This document shows, piece by piece, positions 19,732 through 29,329 of a stretch of DNA of 64,000 nucleotides. How positions within the stretch are numbered: the stretch's first letter is position 1; each line of letters starts with the position of its first letter. The position numbers and the translations under genes are program-made. The notes below the pieces were generated by a model. It saw only the letters and a list, made by a program, of their open reading frames with translations. It was not told the origin of the DNA and searched no databases. Source of the DNA: Candidatus Gracilibacteria bacterium (GTDB taxonomy: Bacteria > Patescibacteriota > Gracilibacteria > BD1-5 > JAGOOR01); NCBI GenBank assembly GCA_041660965.1, contig JBAZVH010000001.1, forward strand, positions 609,016-673,015. The letters run 5' to 3'.

Positions 19732-20754
19732 TTATTTTCCCTCTTTAGTCACCTTTATTTCCGTTACTTTCCCAGATCGGATGGCTTTCTCGAGTTCAGT
19801 CATGAGTTTAGGGTTTTCTCTGAGGTATTGCTTCACATTCTCTCGTCATTGACCGAGCTTTGTCTCTCCATGTGTGTAGAATGCTCCAGATTTTTTGATA
19901 AGTCCTTTTTCGACGGCGAGATCGATAATTTCTCATAGTTTACTGATACCCTCGTTGTACATAATCTCTATCTCCGCTTCACGAAATGGAGGAGCTATCT
20001 TATTTTTCACGACTTTGACTCGAGCGATATTTCCAAGGATCTTCTTATCATCGCCTGTTCCTTCCTCGATAGCCGCACGTTTTCTGATATCAACTCGTTG
20101 AGAAGCATAAAACTTGAGAGAGTTACCACCAGTTGTGGTCTCAGGATTACCAAACATCACCCCTATCTTCATACGAAGTTGGTTGATAGCAATTAATGTG
20201 CAGCCAGATTTACTAATAGCCCCTGTTATTTTTCGAAGCGCCTGAGACATCAGACGTGCCTGGAGACCCATATGAGAGTCACCCATAGATCCTTCGAGCT
20301 CTGCTTTTGGCGTCAATGCTGCGACAGAGTCGATGACGATAATATCGACGGCATTTGAATGAATCAAAGCGTCGACGATTTCGAGTGCTTGTTCACCATA
20401 GTCTGGCTGAGAGATAATAAGTGCCTTAATATCCACACCAAGCTTCGCAGCATACTGTGGATCGAGTGCGTGTTCAGCATCGATAAATGCCGCTGTTCCT
20501 CCTGCTTTCTGTACCTCTGCAATCGCATGGAGTGCAAGCGTTGTCTTACCAGAGGATTCTGGTCCAAATATTTCGACGATACGCCCCTTTGGATATCAGC
20601 CACCGAGGGCCTCATCCAATTTCAGACTCCCACTCGATATCATCTCGATAGGTATATGGACTTTTTCACCCATTACCATCACGGCTCCAGCGCCATATTG
20701 TTTTTCGATCATTTTGAGCGCGGCCTGGAGAGCTGCCTTTTTATCTTCGTTCAT
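19732..20754 (-). CDS. recA: Recombinase RecA
   Basis: 340 aa, DNA strand-exchange ATPase and SOS co-protease. Walker A 'GPESSGKTT' follows 'LDEALGG-G-YPKGRIVEIF' (bold Gly is TGA at 20596). 'DAEHALDPQYA', 'VIDSVAALTPKAELEG', loop L1/L2 region 'NQLRMKIGVMFGNPETTTGGNSLKFY' and the C-terminal 'SGAFYTHGETKLGQ' all match. The start ATG follows TATTTTCT. A palindromic operator candidate overlaps its transcription start (separate entry). Confidence 0.98.
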
Positions 20755-20774
20755 AGAAAATATTAAAAATTAAA

Positions 20775-20830
20775 TGTACTAATAGAATTAATTAGTACAC
20801 CCATTGTATCGAGCAAATTTATAAAAGCAA
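20775..20830 (-). promoter_or_regulatory. recA promoter with palindromic operator candidate
   Basis: On the minus strand, TTGCTT (20830-20825), 16-nt spacer and TACAAT (20808-20803) form a good promoter. Directly downstream lies a perfect palindrome TGTACTAAT-N7-ATTAGTACA (20775-20799) that overlaps the expected +1. Position and symmetry are those of a repressor site such as LexA, but the sequence is not a known LexA box and no lexA is in the window. Confidence 0.6.
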
Positions 20831-20904
20831 ATCTTTTTTACAGAAAGTTTATATTTCGGTAAAAAGTTGATAACCATCATTCTTTCTCGATGTCCTGTGT
20901 CCTT

Positions 20905-21201
20905 CTATCTCCTTGAAAGGAGTCTTTTATAGTGTTCCTTGAGACTTTCTTCTGTGCCATACGATATCTTTTTTCCTTTACATACCTTACAGGTAAATTT
21001 CATTTTTTTTGCATCGAGCCGTTCTGTTTCGACGATAGCATTGCAATCATGGCAAAAGAATACGATGCCTCCTCGCTCTGGATTGAAGGTAATTTTTTCT
21101 TTTCAGTATGTAGAGACGTTTACGAGATCACTTTTGATACCATAAAAACCAGCACTTTTTTCATCTCAGGGAGATTTTATTTCATTTGTTTCGTCATTCA
21201 T
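20905..21201 (-). CDS. Small zinc-ribbon protein (98 aa)
   Basis: The gene is visible only if TGA is read as Gly (two, at residues 12 and 33). The protein has a zinc-ribbon pattern: 'CHDC' at residues 50-53 and 'CKVC' at 71-74, i.e. C-x2-C-x17-C-x2-C. 'FNPERGGIVFFCHDC' precedes it and a basic helix ('EESLKEHYKRLLSRR') ends it. No signal peptide. Possibly a nucleic-acid-binding or chaperone-like protein; no family recognised. It lies between recA and tRNA-Gln, all minus strand. Confidence 0.72.
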
Positions 21202-21238
21202 AAGAGAGTATTAGTGTATAAATTGGTTGGGGATGGGA

Positions 21239-21260
21239 GCTATGCCTTGAATGGCATAGC
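21239..21260 (-). terminator. Hairpin after tRNA-Gln
   Basis: An 8-bp perfect stem GCTATGCC / GGCATAGC with a 6-nt loop lies 40 nt beyond the tRNA-Gln 3' end in its direction of transcription. No strong T-run follows, so a terminator or processing role is only possible. Confidence 0.35.
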
Positions 21261-21301
21261 GAGTAATTCGATCCTTGGTGAGAATCCCTCAAAAGGTGAA
21301 T

Positions 21302-21375
21302 TGGTTGGGGATGAGGGATTCGAACCCCCGGTGTCGGAGTCAGAGTCCGATGCCTTACCACTTGGCGAATCCCCA
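21302..21375 (-). tRNA. tRNA-Gln(CTG)
   Basis: Read on the minus strand: acceptor TGGGGAT / ATCCCCA, three-pair D stem, anticodon arm TCGGA-CTCTGAC-TCCGA (anticodon CTG), T arm with GGTTCGAATCC, discriminator A and an encoded CCA. 74 nt. Confidence 0.9.
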
Positions 21376-21465
21376 ACAAAGCCCCTGTATTGTAAAAAAG
21401 ATACCCGATAAGTCAAAAAGATTATCTTTTCTTTTTACGGTCTTTGCTGAAAAAAATCAAGTATT

Positions 21466-22407
21466 TTAGTTTATTTTTTCTCTCACGATATAAATAGGTC
21501 TATGAATTGATTCTTCATTGATATTGGCTATATAGAGCCCGAGTAATCCCAGCGATATCATCACGATACCCATCATCATCGTATTTATGACTATGACGAT
21601 CCCGAGATTGCTGAATTGCATATGTATAACCCCTATCTTATCAAGTGCCTGGAATACGAGTAATATACTAGAAGAACACGTTATAAGTACACCTATAAAT
21701 CATACAAATTTCAAGGGAAAAAAAGAAAATGATGTGAGATTATTCACGGCTAATTTTAACAGTCTTCTATAATTATAGCTCGCTTCTCAGGTGAGCCGTT
21801 TTGTGCTCGAAAATACCACACCTTTCCTCTTAAAACCAAGCCAATCAATCAGTCATCGATACATACGATTTTTTTCTCCGCATTGCTTGTACGCATCGAC
21901 GACTATTCTGTCGAGCAGCCTGAAATCTGTTGCCCCTGGCTCAAGTTTAAACTCTGAGAATGAATTGAAGATTTTATAAAAAAGAACTGATGATAATTTC
22001 TTTATCCAGGAAGCACCTTTATTTTCTGGTCGTATATTGTATACGATCTCGTACCCTTCTTCCCAGAATCGCAAAAAATCATGTATATTTTCCACAGGGT
22101 GTTGACCATCAGCATCCATCGTGATGACACTATCACCTCCTGCTGCATCAATTCAAGCACTGAGAGCCAATTCTTTCCCAAAATTTCGTGACAGGTTGAG
22201 TCATTTTACTTTTTTATCTTGCAACCCAATTTGATGGATTATTTCCCAACTCTTATCTCGACTTCCATCATTGACGAAAATAATCTCATACTCATAGTTC
22301 TCTGATACCCTACTCAGAACTTCCAGTAAATCGGCGTACACATAAGGAATATTTTTTTCTTCATTGTAGACAGGTAAAACAAAAGAAATGAGCTTCTTAT
22401 TTATCAT
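21466..22407 (-). CDS. Family 2 glycosyltransferase, polyprenyl-phosphate type
   Basis: 313 aa. N-terminal GT-A domain: 'ISFVLPVYNEEKNIPYVYADL', 'EIIFVNDGSRDKSWEII' and the DXD-like 'ITMDADGQHPVENI'. 'GATDFRLLDRIVVDAYK' is the DPM1/GtrB/ArnC-type block. The C-terminal ~80 residues form two membrane helices ('SSSILLVFQALDKIGV', 'MMMGIVMISLGLLGLYIANI'). Several TGA glycines are required. Such enzymes make undecaprenyl-phosphate sugars for surface glycans or protein glycosylation. No acceptor-transfer partner is adjacent. Confidence 0.88.
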
Positions 22408-22474
22408 TCAAAAATCAATTAAGGAGTTTTATTCTAGTGTATAGTTTTATTTTTATAATCAACGGTTTTCTGTC

Positions 22475-22502
22475 TTGATTTTTCTTTTTGCAAGGATACA
22501 AT
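22475..22502 (+). promoter_or_regulatory. Candidate mscL promoter
   Basis: TTGATT (22475-22480), 16-nt spacer and TACAAT (22497-22502), 24 bp before the mscL ATG. The same -10 hexamer and spacing as upstream of infA and recA. Confidence 0.5.
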
Positions 22503-22526
22503 ACGTCTCTCTTCTTAATTTTTTCT

Positions 22527-22940
22527 ATGTCTATAATAAAAGAGTTCAAAGAATTTGCTATGCGTGGCAATGTCGTCGATCTCGCTGTCTGAGTCATTAT
22601 TGGTTCAGCGTTTGGTAAAATAGTAACTTCTTTAGTCACGGATGTTATTATGCCTTTGATCGGGGTTCTTACGGGGGGAGTGAATTTTACAGATTATAAA
22701 ATCATTCTCAGAGAATGATTATTGGCTACTACTGATGGCGCCTTGGCTCGTCCCCCTGTTACCCTGAATTATGGTACTTTTCTTCAGGTAATTCTCGATT
22801 TTCTCATTGTCGCATTTTGTATATTTCTCGTTATCAAGGCGATGAATAAGCTCAAGAAAAAAGAAAAACCAGCACCAAAATGACCGACACAGGAGGAATT
22901 ATTGACTCAGATCCGTGATCTTCTCAAAAAGAAAAAATAG
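22527..22940 (+). CDS. mscL: Large-conductance mechanosensitive channel MscL
   Basis: 137 aa homopentameric tension-gated channel that protects from hypo-osmotic shock. The start 'KEFKEFAMRGNVVDLAV-G-VIIGSAFGKIVTSLV' is the MscL N-terminal helix and TM1, with its Gly at 22590 encoded by TGA. TM2 is 'ILDFLIVAFCIFLVIKAM', followed by the charged C-terminal helix ('KKKEKPAPK-G-PTQEELL'). The start follows TTTTTTCT. Standard code truncates it after 21 residues. Confidence 0.96.
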
Positions 22941-22973
22941 TTGTCTTTCCTCCAAAATACATAGAGTGTCTGT

Positions 22974-23618
22974 ATGGATCTCCATGCACTTTTTGCTTCC
23001 TATAACTGGACACTCTCTGTCTCAGAAGAAGCCCTGTTTCGACGATTTCTTACACTCTTTATCGCATATAATTCTCATACGAATCTCTCCGCTATTCGTG
23101 ATGAGGAGGGGATTATCATAAAGCATTTTATAGATTCTCTAGCCGTTCTTCGCGCTGTGAATGTAGAATGAAAAATACTCGATATCTGATCAGGTGGTTG
23201 ATTCCCCGGTATTCCTCTCAAGATTATCCAACCTTCACTCCAGATGACACTGCTCGATAGTGTCGGGAAAAAGGTAAAAGCGATGAATTATTTTGTGCAG
23301 GAACTGGGATTACAGCATATCTCAGCTCTTCAGGAGCGAGCGGAAATCCTCGCAAAAAATAGGGACTATGCGGGAAAATATGATTATGTGGTCTCGCGAG
23401 CGACAGCGTATATGAGCGATATCTTGCCTTGGTCAATGCCTTTTTTGAAAAGAAATGGGAAGATCATTCTCTATAAAATCTACTCTGAAGAAGAACAAAA
23501 AGATGGGGAGCAGATGGCGAGAAAATTGTGATTGATCCTCGAAACTGTCTACCAATACGAGCTCGCAGGGCAGACACGGTGTCTCTATATTTTTCAAAGA
23601 AATAAAAAAATCATCTAG
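22974..23618 (+). CDS. rsmG: 16S rRNA (guanine-527-N7)-methyltransferase RsmG
   Basis: 214 aa. 'NSHTNLSAIRDEEGIIIKHFIDSLAVL' is the RsmG/GidB block ('W...nLt.i.....i...H..DSL'). Motif I 'KILDI-G-SGG-G-FPGIPLKI' contains two TGA glycines. 'LDSVGKKVKAMNYFVQELGL' and 'VVSRATAYM' follow. The enzyme methylates G527 in the decoding-site 530 loop. It lies 33 bp after mscL, same strand. Confidence 0.94.
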
Positions 23619-23676
23619 GATGAGTTTTTTATATATTTTGGCGGTGTTTTTCGGTCCAAGGTTTTCATTTTAGTTG

Positions 23677-24366
23677 CTATCTGTTTAGAATCTTAGGCTT
23701 TCTCATTATAAATAAATATTTAAAACCCCGTAAATAAAAATTGTATTGTCTCGCTCTATTGTGCCAAAGTCAAGTATTTGATGTCTGGTTGTGTCTCGTC
23801 AGACAGACAATATCAATTGACTCAAAATATTTTTCTAATCTCTGCCACATAAGAAAACCTGTTGCAGTAAACTTTTTTTTAATCCATTGATCTGCGATTA
23901 CCCATGCTATCACTTTCCCTGGTTTTAAAATTCTTGCGCCTTCGGATGCCACTTTTTCAAGTTCATCATAAAATTCAATATTCTCACAAGAAATTTTGCC
24001 AATACATCGCCCATCCTCAGAATATCTAATATTATCGGAATAAGGAGAATCGATAAAAAAGAAGTCAACTGAATTATCTTCAAGTGGAATTTTTCTGGCA
24101 TCGTTTTTGATAATGTCTGGGCGAACAATATTTAGGTCATAACCGATTACTCGTCTATTTAATTCTTTAGCTACATCAATCGTTGTCCCACTGCCACACA
24201 TTGGATCAACGACCAAATCACCCTCTTTTGTGTACCTTTGGAGCAAATTCCAAATGACAAAGGCGGGCGTTACACCATTGTATTTGTTGTTTCCATGAGG
24301 TTTTTCGCCATAATTTTGACGAGGAAAATCCCAGAGTGTTGTTGATTCAATTTGCATATCATACAA
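23677..24366 (-). CDS. DNA N6-adenine/N4-cytosine methyltransferase (M1 of defence island)
   Basis: 229 aa. SAM-binding motif I 'VVDPMCGSGTTIDVAKELNRRVIGYDLN' lies near residue 55. The catalytic motif IV appears as 'FFIDSPYSDN' (D-S-P-Y in place of DPPY/SPPY). A TGA at 23770 would end the protein after 'HNQTSNT'. Read as Gly it continues 'LWHNRARQYNFYLRGFKYLF', a tail like that of related amino-methyltransferases, ending with TAG. It is the last gene of a five-gene minus-strand cluster with a Z1 protein, a nuclease and a second methyltransferase. Confidence 0.85.
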
Positions 24367-24400
24367 TTTTTAAAAATCAGGAAAATGTGTTGCTCGATTC

Positions 24401-24859
24401 CTAGATGTTTTTTGTTTCTACTTCAAACAGTTTTCTTGGAAAATCCTTGTGGCTAATTTTATATCCAAGAGCACCGTCAGAACCCTTTACTGTGTAGTGT
24501 GTCTTTTTATTTCTAGCAACACTTATCCACTCTACTGGCTCATGTGTCTCGTTAAGAAGACTTTTCAGTTCGTTAAAACTTAATGATACAATCCCATCCT
24601 CTCCACAAACCAATAACAAAAAAACTTCATCCAACTTATTTTTCATTTCCAGAATCTCGTTTTGGTGTTCTTGGGCGAAACTAAATCTCCAAGGAGACAT
24701 CCTTTTAGCTGAATGCTTAATAAAAAGACCTATGTTTTTGTTCACAACATAAGAAGCATTGCTTTCACTCGGAAAGGGTTCGATTGTTATACTCTGATCT
24801 GATTCATGAAGCAATTTTGCTAAAACAGCTCCATGGTAAAATTCAAATTCTTTAATCAT
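24401..24859 (-). CDS. Hypothetical protein of the Z1/RM island (152 aa)
   Basis: No family recognised with confidence. Features: 'NKNIGLFIKHSAKRMSPWRFSF' and 'DEVFLLLVCGEDGIVSLSFNELKSLL', a beta-alpha pattern that could be a small nuclease-like or DNA-binding fold. No TGA codon. Its ATG (24857-24859) overlaps the end of the Z1 gene by 8 nt, so expression is probably coupled to it and the function tied to the restriction system. Confidence 0.75.
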   Translation of the reverse strand: MIKEFEFYHGAVLAKLLHESDQSITIEPFPSESNASYVVNKNIGLFIKHSAKRMSPWRFSFAQEHQNEILEMKNKLDEVFLLLVCGEDGIVSLSFNELKSLLNETHEPVEWISVARNKKTHYTVKGSDGALGYKISHKDFPRKLFEVETKNI

Positions 24860-26711
24860 GTTTGGAAGTTTTTAGAAAACGGATATTACCTCTATATCTA
24901 TAGAAAATACGAGCTTTCCCCAATTCGTTATAAAGAATATTTATATGGTGAATTGCATTAGGATACTTTATCAATTCCATTTCCCTGTCACCAATAAATC
25001 ATTTTGCACGTGTAATAGTATTTTTGTCCATTTCTCCCTCTTTTTCTGTATATCCGGATATACTTTTCGGAGAGTGAACTGCTAGTGATTCATCCCCAAG
25101 CGGGCAAAATCCTTCTATGTAACTAATCAGATAATCAGGTAAACAGTTTTTCCCAAATAGTTCAGAAAGTGCTTTTACTTTTTGAATTGGCTTTATATTT
25201 TGCTTTAAAATTTCTTCAATATTTTCAGTATCAAAATTAAAAAGCTCAAAACTCATTTCACCTTTATCTACGACAACATTCGTTTTATCAATACTTGCCG
25301 CCGAAACAGCAGTAATTCTTTCGCCGTCAAGCCATACAGGTGTTCGCTTGTCTTGTTTTCTTGATTCAAGAGATAATCTATGAAAAATGAAACATTTTTG
25401 CCAATCTAAATAAAGCGATTTAGGAATTATCAACTCAAAGTATTTTAAGTAATCATTTCGCGAGCCAAACATTCTAGCTCGTTGAATATAAGTATCTTGT
25501 TGTAATTTATGTTTTACATCTCTTGTAAAAAACATAGACAAAAGATTATTAAAGGTAACTCCTCGGGAAATAATATTTCCACCAATAACCACAGTAAAGG
25601 GTGCGGTGGGGTCAGTCGCCGTCCGATTGTCCGCCGCGTTTACTTCTTTATCACTGTTCATTACAACAATGTTATTTCTGTCTATGTGGCCAATGGCGTA
25701 TTTTGTTATTTCGTTCGCATGTTCTGGGTATCTTGCACTGGCAATTTCCCATATTCTTTTAAAGTATGCCTCGTGGTTTGAATCTTTATCGTCCTTCAAT
25801 ACTTCAAAAGTTTTAACAATTTGTTTATAGTCAACCGTATGGTCAGCTTTCTTGCTACTTGTATGAACAAGCATGGAGTAATTCTTTTCTGGGTCATTAA
25901 CAACAGAGTTTAAATATCCCACATTTACTATGAAGCTAAATAATGCTTCTCGTAAATGTTTTGGGTAATCGCCCGCGTCCGGTAAAAAAGTTAGTCTATA
26001 TGGCAAATCTTCTGTAGAAACAGGGAAGAATATGTCCTGCCCTGTATAATTTGAATGTGGCTGAAAATCAATCCAAAATTCATTTTGATTTTGATGAGTT
26101 TTGTTTAAATCAAGACGAGCGGGTGTTGCTGTAACACCGATATAAGTACCTTCCGAACCAATCAATTTTTCTGTTAGTTCATTTATTTTACTCTTCTCTT
26201 TTTTGTTTATTTTTGAGTTTGGTGTCGCATAATCAGCTTCATCATCAATTACTACTCTATTAGAGTGTCCATCTAGCTTTTGAATAAGTTTATGTAAGTC
26301 TTTTGAATTTTTCTTACAAAAAATAACCCACTGATGGTCTCCAATTTTTACTTCGGGCGGTAGAATTTCACTAAACTTTTTTGGAGAAGGAGAAAGACCT
26401 GATATTTGAAAGCGCTCGAGATTTTGTCCCAAAAGTTGGACACTATCATTAAGTAAGGCAATTACAATCTTAAAACCAACATCAAGGAGTTTTGCTGTTA
26501 AAGCAATCATCATTTCTGTCTTTCCGCTTTGCGGTTCGCCATAAATAACAAAAGATTTTTGTCCTTTTTGGGTATTCTCAACGGCACTTTCTACAACAGC
26601 CTTAATTCTGTCTACTTCTTGATTCATTGAGACAAGTTTAGCCAAACGCCTTTCATAGCGATTATTGTTTACAGTATCTCGTCTTAATTCATTTAAGTTA
26701 AAATTTGGCAT
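24852..26711 (-). CDS. Z1 domain-containing superfamily II helicase/endonuclease-associated protein
   Basis: 619 aa. Walker A is 'GEPQSGKTEMMIALTAKLL' near residue 57, followed by 'NRVVIDDEADYATPN' (DEAD-like motif II), 'GVTATPARL' (motif III), 'NIISRGVTFNNL' (motif V) and 'QDTYIQRARMFGSRNDY' (motif VI-like). This pattern is the Z1 domain seen with restriction-modification and MORC/MutL-type ATPase systems. A single TGA (24999) is read as Gly, then about 45 more residues reach TAA, overlapping the next start. One TGA in 619 aa is far below the local rate, suggesting recent acquisition. Confidence 0.85.
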
Positions 26712-26720
26712 ATTTTTAAA

Positions 26721-27389
26721 TTAATGCAATAATTTTTTAAGATCATCGATAAACTTATCAAACATTTTCACTTTATTACTTTCTTCAATATTCGTTTCGC
26801 TCAAAACATAACTCCCATCGGTATCTATCTCAACAATCGCCCTGCCTTTCTTCGATGGTTTTCTAACTGTAAGCGTCCCATCCTCGTCAGGTGTTACAAA
26901 ATAGACTTTGATATGTTTTGTCGCTTCGTCAGAAGCAAGTTTGATTTTCCAATATCCTGTTTGAGCGATTCTTTCTCGCAAAGTAACTTTGCTTGATAAA
27001 ACAGCGATAACTTTACTCGTTTGTGGATTAAAAATTATCAAATCAACATCAGGTAAGTGTGAGCCAAATTCTCCATAATCAACAATCAAGTTTCTTTTTA
27101 CTAAACTCAATTCTTTCGGGAGATTTGATCCATTGGTTCTTTCGAGACTATTTCCATTTACAACTCGCAACCCCAAAGCATTCACCTCGTCTGTGATGAT
27201 ATATTCTATAAGTTTTTCAAGATTTTTTCCCTTGAAAGCTCGCCAAGATTGCTCATGGTCACCGCCTGTGAAATCTATTTTGTGTTGTTCTTTTGCTTCC
27301 ATTAAGACATTGGAAATATGTCTGTATGCCTCAATGCCATATTTTTTCTTTTTCGAGTCGTAAATCACAATGAGATCGTTTATAGTCAT
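26721..27389 (-). CDS. Putative type II restriction endonuclease (PD-(D/E)XK)
   Basis: 222 aa, placed between a methyltransferase and the Z1 protein. The nuclease core is suggested by 'GSHLPDVDLIIFNPQTSKVIAVLSSKVTLRERIAQTGYW': PD-x-D, a hydrophobic beta-strand, then S-S-K and the 'LRERIAQ' helix seen in BsaWI-type type II enzymes. The middle residue of the usual (D/E)xK is Ser here. No TGA codons. Start (ATG at 27387-27389) overlaps the methyltransferase end. Recognition sequence unknown; family assignment tentative. Confidence 0.68.
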   Translation of the reverse strand: MTINDLIVIYDSKKKKYGIEAYRHISNVLMEAKEQHKIDFTGGDHEQSWRAFKGKNLEKLIEYIITDEVNALGLRVVNGNSLERTNGSNLPKELSLVKRNLIVDYGEFGSHLPDVDLIIFNPQTSKVIAVLSSKVTLRERIAQTGYWKIKLASDEATKHIKVYFVTPDEDGTLTVRKPSKKGRAIVEIDTDGSYVLSETNIEESNKVKMFDKFIDDLKKLLH

Positions 27390-28657
27390 ATTTTTTCCAT
27401 TATTAAAATAAATTCGGTCGGATATGCCGATATTTTGTTATTATCTGTTATTTTTGCAAATTTTCCTGTCTTCTCATCTCTCACTGATGGTAGATTTTTG
27501 GACGGAATCTCTCTCTTGATAACATCCGATATTTTGAAACCGAGATTTTGTAATTGTTCAGTGAAAACTTCAGCATTCAATATCTCTACGCCTTTTAGGC
27601 TCGTATTACCGATAACTATGCAGGTTTTCCCACCTTTCTTTAAGATCCTTTTCATTTCAGAAAAAACCTGATTCATTTCACTAAAATAGGTCGAAACTTC
27701 TTCGGCGGTTTTTTTATCTTTCTTTTGGAGTTCGCTTCTTATATTTTCAGCAAGTTCACTGTTCAAGACCAAATCTTTTTTATTATGATATGATGTCCCA
27801 ATAAATCTTTTACGAAAATGGCTCAAGTCTTTTGTATATTCTAACCACAAAGCGGTTAATTGGTGTAAATCTGCATACTCATAAGAGGTAACATAAGGCG
27901 GTGAAGTAATGATCAAGTTCGCAGAATTATTTTTTATAGGAATTGTCCGAGCATCTGTACAATAAATTTTGCTCTGTACTTGCAGATAATCATTCTCCTT
28001 TAATAGTTGGTAAAGTTTTACATTCCCTCTCATCATCATTTTTATTTGTTTGTAAAAGGTTGAAATTGGTTCAGAAGGTTTTTTATCCATATCTCTTGTT
28101 GGCTTGTTGCTCTTTTGAAGCCATATAGAACAGTTCTTTAAAATATTTGAAAATCCGCAGAAGAAAAAATCTCTCATATCTTGATCATCAAGCTTTGAAA
28201 TCTCTGCAAAAATGAAAGCGAGTTTTCTTTTTTCTTCAGGTTTGAACCAATAATCAATCCTTTTATGTTCGGGTGCTTTTACCTTTGTATCTTCACTATA
28301 TGTATCCAGTTTTACCTTTAAGGAGGCAAATGCTTCTTCAAGTCTACTTGGATCAATTGGGGTAATTTTTGCTTTTGTGATTAAGACTGCAACAGGATTT
28401 ATATCAACCCCTGCTGAACATCTTCCCTTAATTTTTGACTCAACGAGCGTAGTCCCACAACCACCAAAAGGATCAACAATTAAATCCCCCTCTTTTGTAT
28501 ATTTATCAGCCAAGCGAGAAACTATTTGAGGAATAAATTTTGCGGGATAACGATGATATCCGTGTGTGGCATAAGCTGTATCTTTGCGTGTCTTATCAGA
28601 AAAAGACCACGAATAGTCTATTTTTATTTTTGAAAATTTTGTTTTGATTTGGCTCAT
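27380..28657 (-). CDS. DNA methyltransferase, N4-cytosine/N6-adenine type (M2 of defence island)
   Basis: 425 aa, first gene of the cluster. Motif I is 'IVDPFGGCGTTLVESKIKGRCSAGVDINPVA' (residue ~60) and motif IV 'NLIITSPPYVTSYEYADL' (residue ~245), a TSPPY typical of m4C and some m6A enzymes. Opening 'DKTRKDTAYATHGYHRYPAKFIPQIV' is the usual N-terminal block of such enzymes. The TGA at 27386 would be a natural stop (ATGA overlap with the nuclease start); with UGA as Gly two more codons precede TAA. No other TGA occurs in the gene. Confidence 0.88.
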
Positions 28658-28774
28658 AGCTATTCCATTAAATCATTGAAATTATATCTTGAGAAATACT
28701 AGTGTCCTCAAGCTGTTGATGAGTATATGAGATTTTGAACATTTTACCAAACGAAATAAGAGAATGCTGTATTT

Positions 28775-28807
28775 TCTCAATAAAAAAACCCACCTACGAT
28801 AGGTGAG
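28775..28807 (-). terminator. Terminator of tRNA-Ser
   Basis: On the minus strand, CACCTA-TCG-TAGGTG followed by GGGTTTTTTTATT, directly after the tRNA-Ser 3' end. It also separates the tRNA from the defence island. Confidence 0.75.
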
Positions 28808-28820
28808 TTACGATATATTT

Positions 28821-28908
28821 TGGCGGAGGGACTGAGATTCGAACTCAGGGTGACTTGCGCCACGACAGTTTTCAAGACTGTTGCATTAAACCGCTCTGCC
28901 ATCCCTCC
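28821..28908 (-). tRNA. tRNA-Ser(TGA)
   Basis: 88 nt with the long variable arm of class II tRNAs. Acceptor GGAGGGA / TCCCTCC, anticodon loop CTTGAAA within stem CAGT/ACTG (anticodon TGA), T arm GAGTTCGAATCTC, discriminator G and encoded CCA. Decodes UCA/UCN serine codons. Confidence 0.92.
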
Positions 28909-29329
28909 AAAAAAGTGCATAGGCATAGTATAAAAGTGCATAGAAAGGATTACTTTCTTATAACAATTCATTTCTGCTGCATTTATAACGCGTTTGCATT
29001 GTAGAAAAAAGACCCAGTCTGTCAAAATTATTTTTCTTTTTCTGATGATTCTTATCGTATCATCATATCTACGTCACTCTCTCAACCTCAACTCAAAAAT
29101 CACAATTTTCTTACCACGAGAAAAGCCCATACATCCAAGAAAAATAGAAAAAAGTATTGCTTCTCTCGGAATATAAGTAAAATTTATAGGAAGACGTAAA
29201 AAGTCCCCTAGATGGTAGAGATAGAGATAGAGCAAAAGAGCGAGAAAGGAACTGTTTTTTCTTATAAAAGAATCAAAAAATCCTGCTCTTTTATTTTTTC
29301 TTCTTTCTCTTTTCTTTTTATAAAAAGTT
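28909..29329. other. Non-coding gap between tRNA-Ser and the pilin gene
   Basis: 421 nt, A/T-rich, without a supportable gene on either strand. A minus-strand open frame here runs through the tRNA and is discarded. A purine-rich tract around 29211-29250 ('GATAGAGATAGAGCAAAAGA') resembles one at 35928-35960. The 60 nt before the pilin ATG are strongly pyrimidine-rich. Confidence 0.5.

Noticed and set aside
20932..21411. 159-aa plus-strand frame near tRNA-Gln
   Set aside because: It runs through the tRNA. The opposite strand carries the zinc-ribbon gene with CxxC pairs and TGA glycines.
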